From contig NZ_JAUYOJ010000160.1 in assembly GCF_030697925.1 (NCBI RefSeq), positions 1 through 48,108 on the forward strand: DNA of 48,108 nucleotides, in the 5' to 3' direction. The stretch is from Phenylobacterium sp. Lineage in GTDB: Bacteria > Pseudomonadota > Alphaproteobacteria > Caulobacterales > Caulobacteraceae. Position 1 is the stretch's first letter; each line of letters opens with the position of its first letter. Shown piece by piece: positions 32,820 through 41,919 of the stretch. A program made the position numbers and the translations under genes. The notes below the pieces were generated by a model. That model saw only the letters and a list, made by a program, of their open reading frames with translations. It was not told the origin of the DNA and searched no databases.

Positions 32820-34562
32820 ATGACCTTCCGCGCCCCGGTTCGCGATCTCGCGCTCGCCCTTCGGACCGCCGGTCACCCGGCTCTGGTTGGCCAAGCCTTC
32901 CCCGAACTGGACGACGACACCGTCGCCGCGGTGCTGGAGGCCGCGGGAGCCTTCGTGGAAAGCGAGCTGGCGCCCCTGAACCGCAAGGGCGATCAGGTCG
33001 GCGCGCGCTTCGAGAACGGGGTGGTCAGCGCGGCGCCCGGCTTCGCAGCGGCCTACCAGGCCTTCGTGGCCGGCGGTTGGAACTCGCTGTCAGCCGATCC
33101 CGAGCACGGCGGCCAGGGCTTGACCAAGGCCATGGAGCTGGCGGTGTTCGAGATGGTCCACGCCTCGAACATGGCCTTCGGCCTTTGCCCCATGCTGACC
33201 CAGGGCGCCATCGAGGCCCTCGACCTGCACGGGACCGAGCGCCAGAAGCGGCTGGTCCTGCCCAAGCTGGTCTCCGGCGAATGGACCGGCACCATGAACC
33301 TGACCGAGCCGCAGGCCGGTTCGGACCTGGCCGCCGTCACCACCCGGGCCGAGCCGGACGGTGAGGGCGGCTATCGCCTGCACGGCCAGAAGATCTTCAT
33401 CACCTGGGGCGACCACGACGCGGCGGATAATATCTGCCACCTGGTCCTGGCCCGCCTGCCCGACGCACCGCCCGGCGTGAAGGGCATCTCGCTCTTCCTG
33501 GCCACCAAGCGGCTGGTCGAGGACGACGGCGGGCTGGGGATAGCCAACGACCTGCGCCCCGGCTCCATCGAGCACAAGCTGGGCATCCACGGCTCGCCCA
33601 CCTGCGTCATGCTGTTCGAAGGCGCCAAGGCCGAGCTGGTCGGCGAGGTGAACAACGGCATCGCCCATATGTTCGTGATGATGAACGCCGCGCGCCTGCA
33701 GGTCGGCGTCCAAGGCGTGGCCATCGCCGAGCGCGCCTTCCAGCAGGCGCTCGCCTTCAGCCAGGAGCGTCGCCAGGGCCGCGCGGCCTGGTCCGCCGAC
33801 GGCGCGATCTACGGCCACCCCGACGTGCGCCGCACCCTGCTGATGATGAAGGCCAAGATCGAGGCCGCCCGCGCCATCTGCCTGACCACGGGGGTCTGCG
33901 CCGACCTGGCCAAGCTGGCCCCCACCGAGGCCGAGCGGACCACCGCCCGCCAGCGCCAGGAACTGCTGACCCCCATCGCCAAGGCCTGGTCCACCGACAT
34001 CGGAGTCGAGGTCGCCTCCCTGGGGGTGCAGGTCCACGGCGGCATGGGCTTCATCGAGGAGACCGGCGCGGCCCAGCACTATCGCGACGCCCGCATCGCC
34101 CCGATCTACGAAGGCACCAACGGCATCCAGGCCATCGATCTCGTGGGCCGCAAGGTCCCGATGGAGGGCGGCGGGGTCATGGACGCCCTGTGCGCGGAGA
34201 TGCACGCCTCGGTCGAAGATCTGGCCGCCGCCCCGGGTCTCGCGGCCGTGGCCGCACGGCTCGACGCCGGGATCGCGGCCCTGGAACGGGCCACCGACTG
34301 GCTGCTGCAGAACAAGGGGACCAACGCCCTTGCAGCCGCGACGCCCTACCTGAAGCTGGCCGGCGACGTGATCGGCGGCTGGATGCTGGCCCGCCAGGCG
34401 CTGGCCACGGCGGCCGGCTCCGATGATTGGTCGCAGAGCAAGTCAGCGCTCGCCCGCCTCTATGCCGGCCAGGTCCTGGCCCAGGCGCCGGGCTTGGCGG
34501 ATGGCGTGATGGACGGCGCCGGCGACCTGGAAGGCGTCACCGCCCACGCCTTGGGCGGTTAG
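32820..34562 (+). CDS. Acyl-CoA dehydrogenase (DmdC-like, long form)
   Basis: This 580-residue flavoenzyme is longer than the classical 390-residue ACADs and fits the DmdC/AcylCoADH_C-like group. FAD-binding motifs are GTMNLTEPQAGSDLAAV and IFITWGDHD. The C-terminal segment has VQVHGGMGFIEETGAAQHYRDARIAPIYEGTNGIQA, quoted here in pieces; the catalytic glutamate is E431 in IYEGTNG. An extra helical C-terminal domain follows. Substrate unknown (fatty acyl or methylmercaptopropionyl-CoA type). AAGGAG is 7 bases before the ATG. Its TAG overlaps the convergent gene's TAA in TTAG. Confidence 0.95.
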   Translation: MTFRAPVRDLALALRTAGHPALVGQAFPELDDDTVAAVLEAAGAFVESELAPLNRKGDQVGARFENGVVSAAPGFAAAYQAFVAGGWNSLSADPEHGGQGLTKAMELAVFEMVHASNMAFGLCPMLTQGAIEALDLHGTERQKRLVLPKLVSGEWTGTMNLTEPQAGSDLAAVTTRAEPDGEGGYRLHGQKIFITWGDHDAADNICHLVLARLPDAPPGVKGISLFLATKRLVEDDGGLGIANDLRPGSIEHKLGIHGSPTCVMLFEGAKAELVGEVNNGIAHMFVMMNAARLQVGVQGVAIAERAFQQALAFSQERRQGRAAWSADGAIYGHPDVRRTLLMMKAKIEAARAICLTTGVCADLAKLAPTEAERTTARQRQELLTPIAKAWSTDIGVEVASLGVQVHGGMGFIEETGAAQHYRDARIAPIYEGTNGIQAIDLVGRKVPMEGGGVMDALCAEMHASVEDLAAAPGLAAVAARLDAGIAALERATDWLLQNKGTNALAAATPYLKLAGDVIGGWMLARQALATAAGSDDWSQSKSALARLYAGQVLAQAPGLADGVMDGAGDLEGVTAHALGG

Positions 34563-35791
34563 GCCAGAACTGGATCGTCGAAGGTCACCCGGAAGAAGGC
34601 GGTCTCCACCCCTTCGATGCCGAAGTCGTTATCGTTGACGAGGATCAGCTCGCGATCCGAAAGCACCGCCATGCCCTCCAAGTCCGGGGCGATGTCCCTC
34701 GCCTCGTCGGTGGAAAAGACCAGGGTCTTGGCCAGCGGCCGCAGGCCGATCCCCGCGAAGTCGCCGGGATCGATCTCCTCCAAGGTGGGCCGGGTCTCTA
34801 TGTCCAGGTGTTCGGGCGGCGTCTCGAACCCCGCCAGATCGACTCGGTAGATCTTGGCCGTCCGGGAGATCCGCTCCAGCACCAGCAGCCGGTCGGGACC
34901 GATCCAGGTCAGCTCGCAGATCTTCAGGTCCCGGCGCTTGACGTCGCCTTCCCTGGCGTCCCGCTCGAAGCTGCGCGGCCGATCGAAGGGGTAGAGGTAC
35001 TGGCCGACCACCCGCCCCGTGGCCGCATCCAGCTTCCAGATCCTCGCGTGGCGCGCGGTGTCGTCGGCCGCCTTGTCCGGATGGGCGAGCGGGCTCTGGA
35101 AGGCGGTATAGAGCCAGGCGCCGTCGGCCGAGGCGGCCACCGACTCGAAGCCGCGATTGAGCCGCCGCCTCGCGGCGATGGCCGGCAGGACGGGTGTCAG
35201 CGGCGGATCGCAGTGGCCGGTCACACCCTCGGGGACCCAGCGTGCGGTCACCATCCCATCCGGCGCGACCTTCATCAGCGAGGGACCGTATTCCTCCGCC
35301 GCCCAGAAGCTGCCGTCGGCCAGGACGGCCAGGCCCTCGGTGTCAGCCCCGCCATCGGCCTCGCGCAATGTCCCGTCGAGGTCGAAGGTCGGCTCCATCT
35401 CCGCCTCGCCCCCGCCTGGCAGGGGCAAGCCCGAGAGCGGGCGTCCGTCAGAGCGCCGCAGCGGTATGGCGCGGACGAACGCGATGTCCCTCCCTACGAC
35501 CTGCAGCTCGGCGATGGTCGGACCGACATCGGGCAAGGGCATGATCTTGGCGCCCTCGATGTCGGCCAGTCGCTCCAGGTGGTTGAGACCATAGTCCTTC
35601 ACCGCCGCCTTGATCTTGAGGTTGGGTCCTCGGTCGCCGATGGCCCAGAGCCTGTCGGGCGGATCGCCCGGCGCCCGCGCCAGGCCTGAACTGAGCCCCA
35701 GGGTCACCCGCAGCACGCCGCGCGGCAGCGGGATCTCCGCCAGCAGATGATCGCGCCACCCGAGCCGTTCGACCTTGTAGCCGCCTGTCAT
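34559..35791 (-). CDS. Esterase-like (phytase-like domain) protein
   Basis: This 410-residue protein has the phytase-like beta-propeller pattern. It includes LGLSSGLARAPGDPPDRLWAIGDRGPN, DTEGLAVLADGSFWAAEEYGPSL, FESVAASADGAWLYTAFQSP, and a C-terminal LEGMAVLSDRELILVNDNDFG. I see no signal peptide at the chosen start, so it may be cytoplasmic. Substrate unknown; the family includes calcium-bound phosphoesterases. It lies 31 bases downstream of an amidohydrolase on the same strand and shares TTAG with the convergent acyl-CoA dehydrogenase. Confidence 0.82.
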   Translation of the reverse strand: MTGGYKVERLGWRDHLLAEIPLPRGVLRVTLGLSSGLARAPGDPPDRLWAIGDRGPNLKIKAAVKDYGLNHLERLADIEGAKIMPLPDVGPTIAELQVVGRDIAFVRAIPLRRSDGRPLSGLPLPGGGEAEMEPTFDLDGTLREADGGADTEGLAVLADGSFWAAEEYGPSLMKVAPDGMVTARWVPEGVTGHCDPPLTPVLPAIAARRRLNRGFESVAASADGAWLYTAFQSPLAHPDKAADDTARHARIWKLDAATGRVVGQYLYPFDRPRSFERDAREGDVKRRDLKICELTWIGPDRLLVLERISRTAKIYRVDLAGFETPPEHLDIETRPTLEEIDPGDFAGIGLRPLAKTLVFSTDEARDIAPDLEGMAVLSDRELILVNDNDFGIEGVETAFFRVTFDDPVLA

Positions 35792-35822
35792 GGCGCCATT
35801 GGCGCAGGCGGCGCGGCTTTGT

Positions 35823-37004
35823 CTAGGCCGCCGCCAGCCCGGGCGCGTCGTGCAGGGCCGGATCCAGGCCGCGCCCCATCAGGTCGATGAAGTTGTCGCG
35901 GTAGAAGGCCCGCTTGGCCCGATCCGAGGCGCCCTCCAGCGCGTCGTTGAAGCGTTTCAGCGGATTGCGGCCGCCCTCGATGTGCGGGAAGTCGGACGAG
36001 AACAGGCACATCTCCTCGCCCGAATTGGCGATGATCCAGGCGGTGTCCTCGTACGGATAGGGGGTGGCGCGGAACTGGCGGCGCAGGATCTCGCTGGGCT
36101 TGGCCGAGAGCCGTTGCAAGCGCTCCTCCTTGCCGAAGGCCGCGGCGCCGGAATCCATGAACCGCATCAGGCTGGGCAGCCATGAGGCGCCCAGCTCGAT
36201 GGCCCCAAACTTCAGCCGCGGGAACCGGTCGAACACCCCGTCGATCACCAGGGCCGACAGGGTCTGCCAGAGCGACAGCGGGATGGCCATGAAGGTGAGC
36301 GAGGTGAAGTTCTCCGCCCCGCCGTGGAAGTCCAGCACCTGGGGACCGCCGTTGACCAGGTAGTCCTTGTGCATCTTCTCCTCGCCGCCGACGTGGAAGA
36401 GGATCGGGATGCCGGCCTCCTGGACCACCGCCCACAGGGGATCGAGGTCGATGTGGCTGGGCGAATGGCCCCTAGGGTGGCGCGAGGGGATGATGATGCC
36501 CTTGCAGCCCATGGCGATGGCTTCGCGGGCGATCTGCGGCGCGCGGGCCATGTCGATCAGCGGCACATAGCCGGTGGCCAGCAGCCGGCGGTCCACGGAG
36601 CAGAACTCGCTCATCATCCGGTTGTGGGCGCGGGCGGCCTCCACGGCGAGATCGGCCTCGCCCATCTCCTCGAGACCGTAATTGCTGAGCGAGGCGGTGG
36701 TGAAGACCAGCTGGCTGGCGAAGCCGAACAGGTCCAGCGCCTTGGGCCGGTCCTGGCTGCGGAAGGCGCCGAGCGCCTGGTAGTTCTTGCGCAGCAGCAG
36801 GTTGGCCTCGTCGCCGGCCCGGAACTCCGGATCCTCCTGCTGGGCCGCGGCCTTCTCGAACCACTCGGGCAGCACGTCCTTCTTGCCGGTCGCCTCGACG
36901 AAGGCCGCGCGGACCTTGGGGTCCAGATAGCGGTGCAGCGTGCCCGGCAGCTCCATGACATGGCTGTCGGCGTCATGGATGGTCTGGCCTTCGACATAGG
37001 GCAT
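35823..37004 (-). CDS. Amidohydrolase-2 family metal-dependent hydrolase
   Basis: This 393-residue TIM-barrel enzyme is related to aminocarboxymuconate-semialdehyde decarboxylase-type amidohydrolases (COG2159). The first metal motif is modified to DADSHVME (residues about 11-18). It has GCKGIIIPSRHPRGHSPSHIDLD, a barrel histidine in PILFHVGGEE, and a C-terminal metal aspartate in CLFSSDFPHIEGG. Members decarboxylate or hydrolyse aromatic or cyclic substrates; the specific one is unknown. It is 31 bases upstream of the phytase-like gene. Confidence 0.9.
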   Translation of the reverse strand: MPYVEGQTIHDADSHVMELPGTLHRYLDPKVRAAFVEATGKKDVLPEWFEKAAAQQEDPEFRAGDEANLLLRKNYQALGAFRSQDRPKALDLFGFASQLVFTTASLSNYGLEEMGEADLAVEAARAHNRMMSEFCSVDRRLLATGYVPLIDMARAPQIAREAIAMGCKGIIIPSRHPRGHSPSHIDLDPLWAVVQEAGIPILFHVGGEEKMHKDYLVNGGPQVLDFHGGAENFTSLTFMAIPLSLWQTLSALVIDGVFDRFPRLKFGAIELGASWLPSLMRFMDSGAAAFGKEERLQRLSAKPSEILRRQFRATPYPYEDTAWIIANSGEEMCLFSSDFPHIEGGRNPLKRFNDALEGASDRAKRAFYRDNFIDLMGRGLDPALHDAPGLAAA

Positions 37005-37077
37005 GGCGTCCTCCCGGCGATCTTGTGGTCGCTCGGCGCGAAGTGTGCGGACGCCACGATACCGGAGTCAAGAAAGC

Positions 37078-37101
37078 CGGAGGCGCTGGTCGGCGCCTCC
37101 G
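37078..37101 (-). terminator. Terminator after the peroxiredoxin gene
   Basis: CGGAGGCGC (37078-37086) pairs perfectly with GCGCCTCCG (37093-37101) around a 6-base loop. On the minus strand the hairpin is followed by GGCTTTCTT, a partly T-rich tail. It starts 11 bases after the peroxiredoxin stop and ahead of the amidohydrolase gene. Confidence 0.65.
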
Positions 37102-37111
37102 CCTCGTCGAC

Positions 37112-37594
37112 CTAGAGTTGGGCCAGCAGATAGTCCGCGGCCGAGACCTTGAACTCGCCGCCCTGCTCCACGTTGAGCTCCTTCACCACGCCGTCGTCGA
37201 CCAGCATGGAATAGCGCTGCGAGCGCGCGCCCATGCCGAACTTGGAGCCGTCCATGTCCAGGCCCACGGCCTTGGTGAAATCGCCGTTGCCGTCGCCCAG
37301 CATGATGATGTCGTCGCCCACGCCCTGGTTCTCGCCCCAGGCCTTCATGACGAAGGCGTCGTTGACCGACAGGCAGACGATGCTGTCGACGCCCTTGGCG
37401 CGGAAATCGGCCACGTGCTCCTTGAAGCCCGGCAGGTGGCGGGCCGAGCAGGTGGGGGTGAAGGCGCCGGGCACGGCGAACAAAGCGACCTTCTTGCCGG
37501 CGAACACGTCGTCGGTGGTCATGGGCCGCGGGCCCTCGGCCGTGCCGGCGGCGAAGGTGGCGGCGGGCAGCTTGTCGCCGACTTTGATGGTCAT
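37112..37594 (-). CDS. Peroxiredoxin (Prx5/AhpE-like)
   Basis: This 160-residue thiol peroxidase begins MTIKVGDKLPAATF. The peroxidatic cysteine is C49 in VPGAFTPTCSARHLPGF, the Prx5-type motif, followed by VCLSVNDAFVMKAWG. It reduces hydrogen peroxide and organic or lipid peroxides, taking electrons from glutathione or thioredoxin. The start is supported by GGGAGAAAGCAAG before the ATG; the frame is open upstream to 37753 but with an unrelated sequence. A terminator follows it. Confidence 0.94.
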   Translation of the reverse strand: MTIKVGDKLPAATFAAGTAEGPRPMTTDDVFAGKKVALFAVPGAFTPTCSARHLPGFKEHVADFRAKGVDSIVCLSVNDAFVMKAWGENQGVGDDIIMLGDGNGDFTKAVGLDMDGSKFGMGARSQRYSMLVDDGVVKELNVEQGGEFKVSAADYLLAQL

Positions 37595-37709
37595 CTTGCT
37601 TTCTCCCGAATGAAGTTGTGCAGCAGATAACGCGGATGCGTTCGTCTTCAACGCCCTTATCTCGCATCCAGGCTTGAAAGCGCCGCGTTCCGGCTCAAAT
37701 CTGCAAGGA

Positions 37710-38279
37710 ATGGAAGACGGTTCGTTTCTCTCCGGCCAGATCCTGATCGCCATGCCGGGTATCGGTGACCCTCGGTTCGAGCGCGCGGTCGTGCTGATCT
37801 GCGCCCACGACGAGAGTCACGCCATGGGCATCGCCGTGAACCGGCCCGTCGAGGGCCTGACCGTGCCCGACCTGTTGAAGCGGCTCGAGGTCAAGTCGAC
37901 CATAGAGATCCCGCCCGACCTGGTGCTGATGGGCGGACCGGTGGAGCGCGAGCGCGGCTTCGTGCTGCACACCAACGACTACATGGCCGGCGACCACAGC
38001 CTTCCCATCGGCGACGACGTCTCGCTGACCGCCACCCGCGAGGTGCTGGAGGCCATGGCCGGCCACAACTCCGCCCCGCGCCGTTCGGTGCTGGCCCTGG
38101 GCTATGCCGGCTGGGGGCCGGGCCAGCTGGAGCGGGAAATCCGCGAGAACGTCTGGCTGACCTGCGAGGCCGACGAGAGCCTGATCTTCGACGGCGACCA
38201 CGGGCAGAAGTGGAGCAAGGCGCTCGCCAAGCTGGGCGTCGACGCCAGCCTGCTCAGCGCCACGGCGGGACGGGCCTAG
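37710..38279 (+). CDS. YqgE/AlgH family protein
   Basis: This 189-residue DUF179 protein has LSGQILIAMPGIGDPRFERAVVLICAHDE, AMGIAVNRPVEGLTV, LMGGPVERERGFVLH and ALGYAGWGPGQLEREI, all YqgE hallmarks. The function is unknown; structures show a single alpha/beta domain. The ATG at 37710 begins MEDGSFLSG. AAGGA is directly adjacent, so the translation signal is not ideal; a TTG 36 bases upstream is possible but gives a non-family N-terminus. Its TAG shares CTAG with the convergent phosphodiesterase gene. Confidence 0.92.
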   Translation: MEDGSFLSGQILIAMPGIGDPRFERAVVLICAHDESHAMGIAVNRPVEGLTVPDLLKRLEVKSTIEIPPDLVLMGGPVERERGFVLHTNDYMAGDHSLPIGDDVSLTATREVLEAMAGHNSAPRRSVLALGYAGWGPGQLEREIRENVWLTCEADESLIFDGDHGQKWSKALAKLGVDASLLSATAGRA

Positions 38280-39934
38280 CCGCGCGCCTTCACGGGCGCC
38301 GCGCCGTCCACATAGCTTTCGTTGAGATAGACCTCGGCCTCCTGCGGCGACAGAGCCGGGGCGTAGCCGAAGCCCTGACCGTAGTCGCAGCCGAGCGACA
38401 GGAGCTGGCGAGCCATCTGGGCGTTCTCGACGCCCTCGGCCACCACCTCCAGGGCGAGGTCCTGACCGAGCTTGACCACTGAGGAGACGATCTTCGCCGA
38501 GCCCTCGTTGGTGGCCATGGTCCGCACGAAGTAGCGATCGATCTTCAAGGTGTCGAAGGGCAACCGGGTCAGGTAGCTGAGCGACGAGAAGCCGGTGCCG
38601 AAGTCGTCCAGGGCCAAGGCCGCGCCCGCCTCGCGCAGGTTGCGCAGCACCAAGGCGGCTCGGTCGGGATCGCGCATGACGTCGCCCTCGGTGACCTCCA
38701 GCTTCAGCGCGCCCGGGGGCAGCCCGGTCTCGCGGCGGATGGCCAGGACGTCGGAGATCAGGTCGGGACGGTCGAGTTCGCCGGTCGACAGGTTCACCGC
38801 CACGGTGAGTTCTCCGGCGGCGCGGTGGTCACGGCGCCAGACGGCGAGCTGATGGCCGGCCTCGCGCATCATCCGCGCGCCCAGCTCGCTCATCAGCCCC
38901 ATCTCCTCGCAGAGCGGCAGGAACTGGTCGGGGGTCAGCAGACCGCGGCGGGCGTGGCGCCAGCGGACCAAGGCCTCGAAGCCCGACAGGGCGCCGGTCG
39001 AGAGCCGCACGATGGGCTGGTAATAGGCCACGATCTCGCCGCGCCCCATGGCGCCGCGCAGGTCGCTTTCCAGAGCCAGGCGGGACAGGCCATCGCTTTC
39101 CAGGCCGCGGCCGTAGGCGGCGGCCCCGCCGCGTCCGCTGCTCTTAGCGGACTCCACGGCGAGCTCGGCCCGGCGCAGCAGCTCGGCGGCCTCGGGCGCG
39201 TCCTCGCCGCCGATCGCCTCGACGGCGCCGATGGAGAGGGTGGGATGGATGTCGAAGCCGGCCACCCGCAGGGGCTGCTCCAGGGCCTGGCGCAGGATCT
39301 CCGCGGCGCTGGGCGTGGAGGTGGGCGCCAGGACCGCGAATTCGTCCTCGCCGACCCGGGCCAGCAGGGCGTCGGGCGGGAATGCGGCGGCCAGGCGCGA
39401 GCCAAGGGCGGCCAGGACGAGGTCGGCCCGCTCGTGGCCCAGGGCCTCGTTCAGGCGGCGCAGGCGGTCCAGGTCGGCGACCACCAGCTCGTGATGACCC
39501 GGGGTCTGGAGCTGTTCACGAGCCCGGGTGACGAAGCTCTTGCGGTCCAGCAGTCCGGTGAGATGGTCGAGGTCGGAGGCGGCGAACTTGGTCTCCGGCG
39601 CGATCACGCCGGCGGCGCGCAGGCCCTCTTCCAGCCAGACGCCGCGCCAGATGCAGACCCCGCCGCCGCGCATCCGCAGGCGCACGGCGATTTCCGACCC
39701 CGGATCCTGCACCCGCAGGACGTCGTCGGCCATGGCCCGGTCCTGGGGCAGGGCCAGCGCGCGCATGGCGGCGGAAGAGCATTCGGGGGCGAGCGGGCCC
39801 AGACCAAGCGACCGCGATGCGCCGGTCAGGCGCAGACGATCCTTCTCCGGCTCCCAAAGCCAGAGCACCACATCGGCGGCGCCCAGCGCTTCGAGCGTCG
39901 TGGTGGCGTCCCAGATCCAACGATCGTTCGGCAT
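38276..39934 (-). CDS. pdeA: PAS-GEDEF-EAL c-di-GMP phosphodiesterase, PdeA-like
   Basis: This 552-residue protein has an N-terminal PAS-like region (1-115), a degenerate cyclase domain with GEDEF at 195-199, and an EAL domain (about 290-545). The EAL catalytic set is intact: EALVRW (E320), VNLSTGEL, LEVTEGDV, DDFGTGFSSL, LKIDRYFV and VVAEGVENAQ. This order and the GEDEF variant match C. crescentus PdeA (CC3396), where GTP on the GEDEF domain activates c-di-GMP hydrolysis. It also ends in ARG; PdeA's C-terminal Arg-Gly is reported to be needed for CpdR-dependent ClpXP proteolysis. Orthology is a strong inference, not shown here by comparison. Confidence 0.85.
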   Translation of the reverse strand: MPNDRWIWDATTTLEALGAADVVLWLWEPEKDRLRLTGASRSLGLGPLAPECSSAAMRALALPQDRAMADDVLRVQDPGSEIAVRLRMRGGGVCIWRGVWLEEGLRAAGVIAPETKFAASDLDHLTGLLDRKSFVTRAREQLQTPGHHELVVADLDRLRRLNEALGHERADLVLAALGSRLAAAFPPDALLARVGEDEFAVLAPTSTPSAAEILRQALEQPLRVAGFDIHPTLSIGAVEAIGGEDAPEAAELLRRAELAVESAKSSGRGGAAAYGRGLESDGLSRLALESDLRGAMGRGEIVAYYQPIVRLSTGALSGFEALVRWRHARRGLLTPDQFLPLCEEMGLMSELGARMMREAGHQLAVWRRDHRAAGELTVAVNLSTGELDRPDLISDVLAIRRETGLPPGALKLEVTEGDVMRDPDRAALVLRNLREAGAALALDDFGTGFSSLSYLTRLPFDTLKIDRYFVRTMATNEGSAKIVSSVVKLGQDLALEVVAEGVENAQMARQLLSLGCDYGQGFGYAPALSPQEAEVYLNESYVDGAAPVKARG

Positions 39935-39965
39935 CGCCTCAAGACGCTACAGGCCAACGCGTCGG

Positions 39966-40577
39966 TCAGACCGACACTCCGTTGTCCGGTCCCTCATGCG
40001 CCCGCAAGGGCGACACCAGGCCGAACAGGACATGGTCTCGCCAAACGCCGTTAATTTTCAGATAAGCCGAGGCGAGCCCTTCTTCCTTGAACCCGGCCCG
40101 GTTGAGCAGGCGCCGCGAGGCGTCGTTTTGCGGCCGGCAGGCCGCCTCCAGGCGATGGAGCGCCAGGGTGCGGAAGGCGAAGACCGTCAGCATCCGCACG
40201 GCCGCCAGGGTTTGTCCTTGTCGGGCAAAGGGTTGGCCGCACCAGTAGCCCACCGACCCCATCTGGGCGACGCCGCGGCGCACATTCGAGAGCGTGATCC
40301 CGCCGGTCAGGGCGTCGTCGGAAGCCCGAAACACGAAGAACGGATAGGCCGTGCCCGCTTCCCGGTCGCGGCCGTAGGCGGTCAGTCTGCGTCGGAAGGC
40401 CGCACGGCTAAGGTCGTCGGCCGGCCAGGTCGGCTCCCATGGCTGCAGGAAATCCCGCGAACGCGCGCGCAGGTCGCGCCACTCGGCATAGTCGGTCGTC
40501 CGGGGCGGACGCAGGCGCACGCCTTCGCCCTCGATTCGAAGGCCGCTCTCGGGCGCGATCCAATCCAGCAGGGCCAT
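39966..40577 (-). CDS. GNAT N-acetyltransferase (RimJ/RimL type)
   Basis: This 203-residue acetyltransferase has the RimJ/RimL pattern: EGVRLRPPRTTDYAEW near the N-terminus, GSVGYWCGQPFARQGQTLAAVRML (acetyl-CoA loop with GQPFARQGQT), and LHRLEAACRPQNDASRRLLNRAGFKEEG near the C-terminus. The family acetylates the N-terminal amine of ribosomal proteins or other amines; the target is unknown. It is 52 bases downstream of the M16 peptidase and 31 bases upstream of the PdeA-like gene on the same strand. Confidence 0.92.
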   Translation of the reverse strand: MALLDWIAPESGLRIEGEGVRLRPPRTTDYAEWRDLRARSRDFLQPWEPTWPADDLSRAAFRRRLTAYGRDREAGTAYPFFVFRASDDALTGGITLSNVRRGVAQMGSVGYWCGQPFARQGQTLAAVRMLTVFAFRTLALHRLEAACRPQNDASRRLLNRAGFKEEGLASAYLKINGVWRDHVLFGLVSPLRAHEGPDNGVSV

Positions 40578-40629
40578 GGTCTGAAAATCGCGGGATTTCA
40601 GCCGGCGTCAACCCGCCGCTGCGCGCGCC

Positions 40630-41919
40630 CTAGCCGAACAGGGCCTGGCGGAAGGCGTCGGCGGCCTTCAGCGCCGCCCTGGGCCCCAGCACGCTGACCG
40701 CGCAGCGGCCCGGCGCCAGCATGGTCGCCCCCAAGGCCTCGAGGTCGGCCGCCGTCACGGCGTCGATCTGCCCGGCGAGGTCGGCGGGCCGCAGGGTCTC
40801 ACCGAACAACAGGACCTGGCCGGCGGCCTGTTCGGCGCGCGCCAGCGGCGATTCCCGCGACATGAACATGGAGGCTTTGAGCTGGGCCTTGGCGCGGGAG
40901 AGTTCGGCGGCCTCGACCCCGGCGGCCATGCCCTGGATCTCGGCGGCCGCGACCCGGGCCAGTTCGGCCGCGTCCTTGGCCGCACAGCCGGCGAACACGC
41001 CCAGCAGGCCGGCGTCGGCATAGGTCTCCGAATAGGCGTCGACGGCATAGGCCAGGCCGCGCTTCTCGCGGGCTTCCTGGAACAGCCGCGAGGCCATGCC
41101 GCCGCCCAGGATCTCCGCATAGAGCCGCAGGGCGAAATAGGCCTCGTCGCGGACGCCAACGGCCGGCAGCAGGAAGACCAGATTGGCCTGCTCCAACGCC
41201 TTCACGGCGCTCTGGGCGCCGCCCTCGAACACCGGTGGCGTGGGCACGGCCGGTCCTTGCCCGCTGGCCCCGCCGAAGTCGCGCTCGACGAGCGCCAACA
41301 GTTCGTCCTCGTCCACTGCGCCGGCGGCCGTGACGATGAGGGCGTCCGGCGCATAAATGTTCGCCCGCCAGTCCGCCAGCGCTCCAGGCGTCGCGGGCGC
41401 GATCGAGGCGTCCGTGCCCAGGATCGGGCGGCCGAGGGGCTGGCCCGCATAGGCGGCGGCCTGGGCCATCTCGAAGACGATGTCGTCGGGGGTGTCGGCG
41501 GCCTCGGCGATCTCCTGGCCGACCACGTGGATCTCGCGGGCCAGGTCGCCGGCGTCCATGGTCGGGCGCAGGACCAGGTCGGCGATCACGGCGCTGCCGA
41601 GGTCCAGACCGCCCTTCAGGGCGCGAACCTGGAAGCTGGTGCGTTCATAGCCGGTGGCCGCGTTGAGCTGTCCGCCTTGGGCCTCGATCACCTCGACGAT
41701 GTCGCGGGCCGAACGGGCGCCGGCGCCCTTGAAAACCATGTGCTCCAGCAGGTGCGACCAGCCGGAGCGGGCCTCATCCTCGAACCGCGCCCCGCGCCCG
41801 GCGACGACGGAGAGGGCGAGCGTCTCCAGGCCGTCGATGGGATCGCAGACCACCCGGACCCCGTTGCTCAGGGTGTGGACTCTAGGCAGGCGCGTGGCCT
41901 TCGGCGAAGGCCTGGACAT
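40630..41919 (-). CDS. M16 family zinc peptidase (mitochondrial processing peptidase-like)
   Basis: This 429-residue protease has the inverted zinc motif HLLEH (H56, E59, H60) in GWSHLLEHMVFKGAGARS. A third ligand is likely in REIHVVGQEI, about 75 residues on. The C-terminal half (AYFALRLYAEILGGGMASRLFQEAREKRGLAYAV) carries the second M16 fold, as in processing peptidase beta. Such proteins are often linked to the oxidase and threonine genes in alphaproteobacteria. Its ATG at 41919 lies 38 bases inside the end of thrC. Confidence 0.95.
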   Translation of the reverse strand: MSRPSPKATRLPRVHTLSNGVRVVCDPIDGLETLALSVVAGRGARFEDEARSGWSHLLEHMVFKGAGARSARDIVEVIEAQGGQLNAATGYERTSFQVRALKGGLDLGSAVIADLVLRPTMDAGDLAREIHVVGQEIAEAADTPDDIVFEMAQAAAYAGQPLGRPILGTDASIAPATPGALADWRANIYAPDALIVTAAGAVDEDELLALVERDFGGASGQGPAVPTPPVFEGGAQSAVKALEQANLVFLLPAVGVRDEAYFALRLYAEILGGGMASRLFQEAREKRGLAYAVDAYSETYADAGLLGVFAGCAAKDAAELARVAAAEIQGMAAGVEAAELSRAKAQLKASMFMSRESPLARAEQAAGQVLLFGETLRPADLAGQIDAVTAADLEALGATMLAPGRCAVSVLGPRAALKAADAFRQALFG

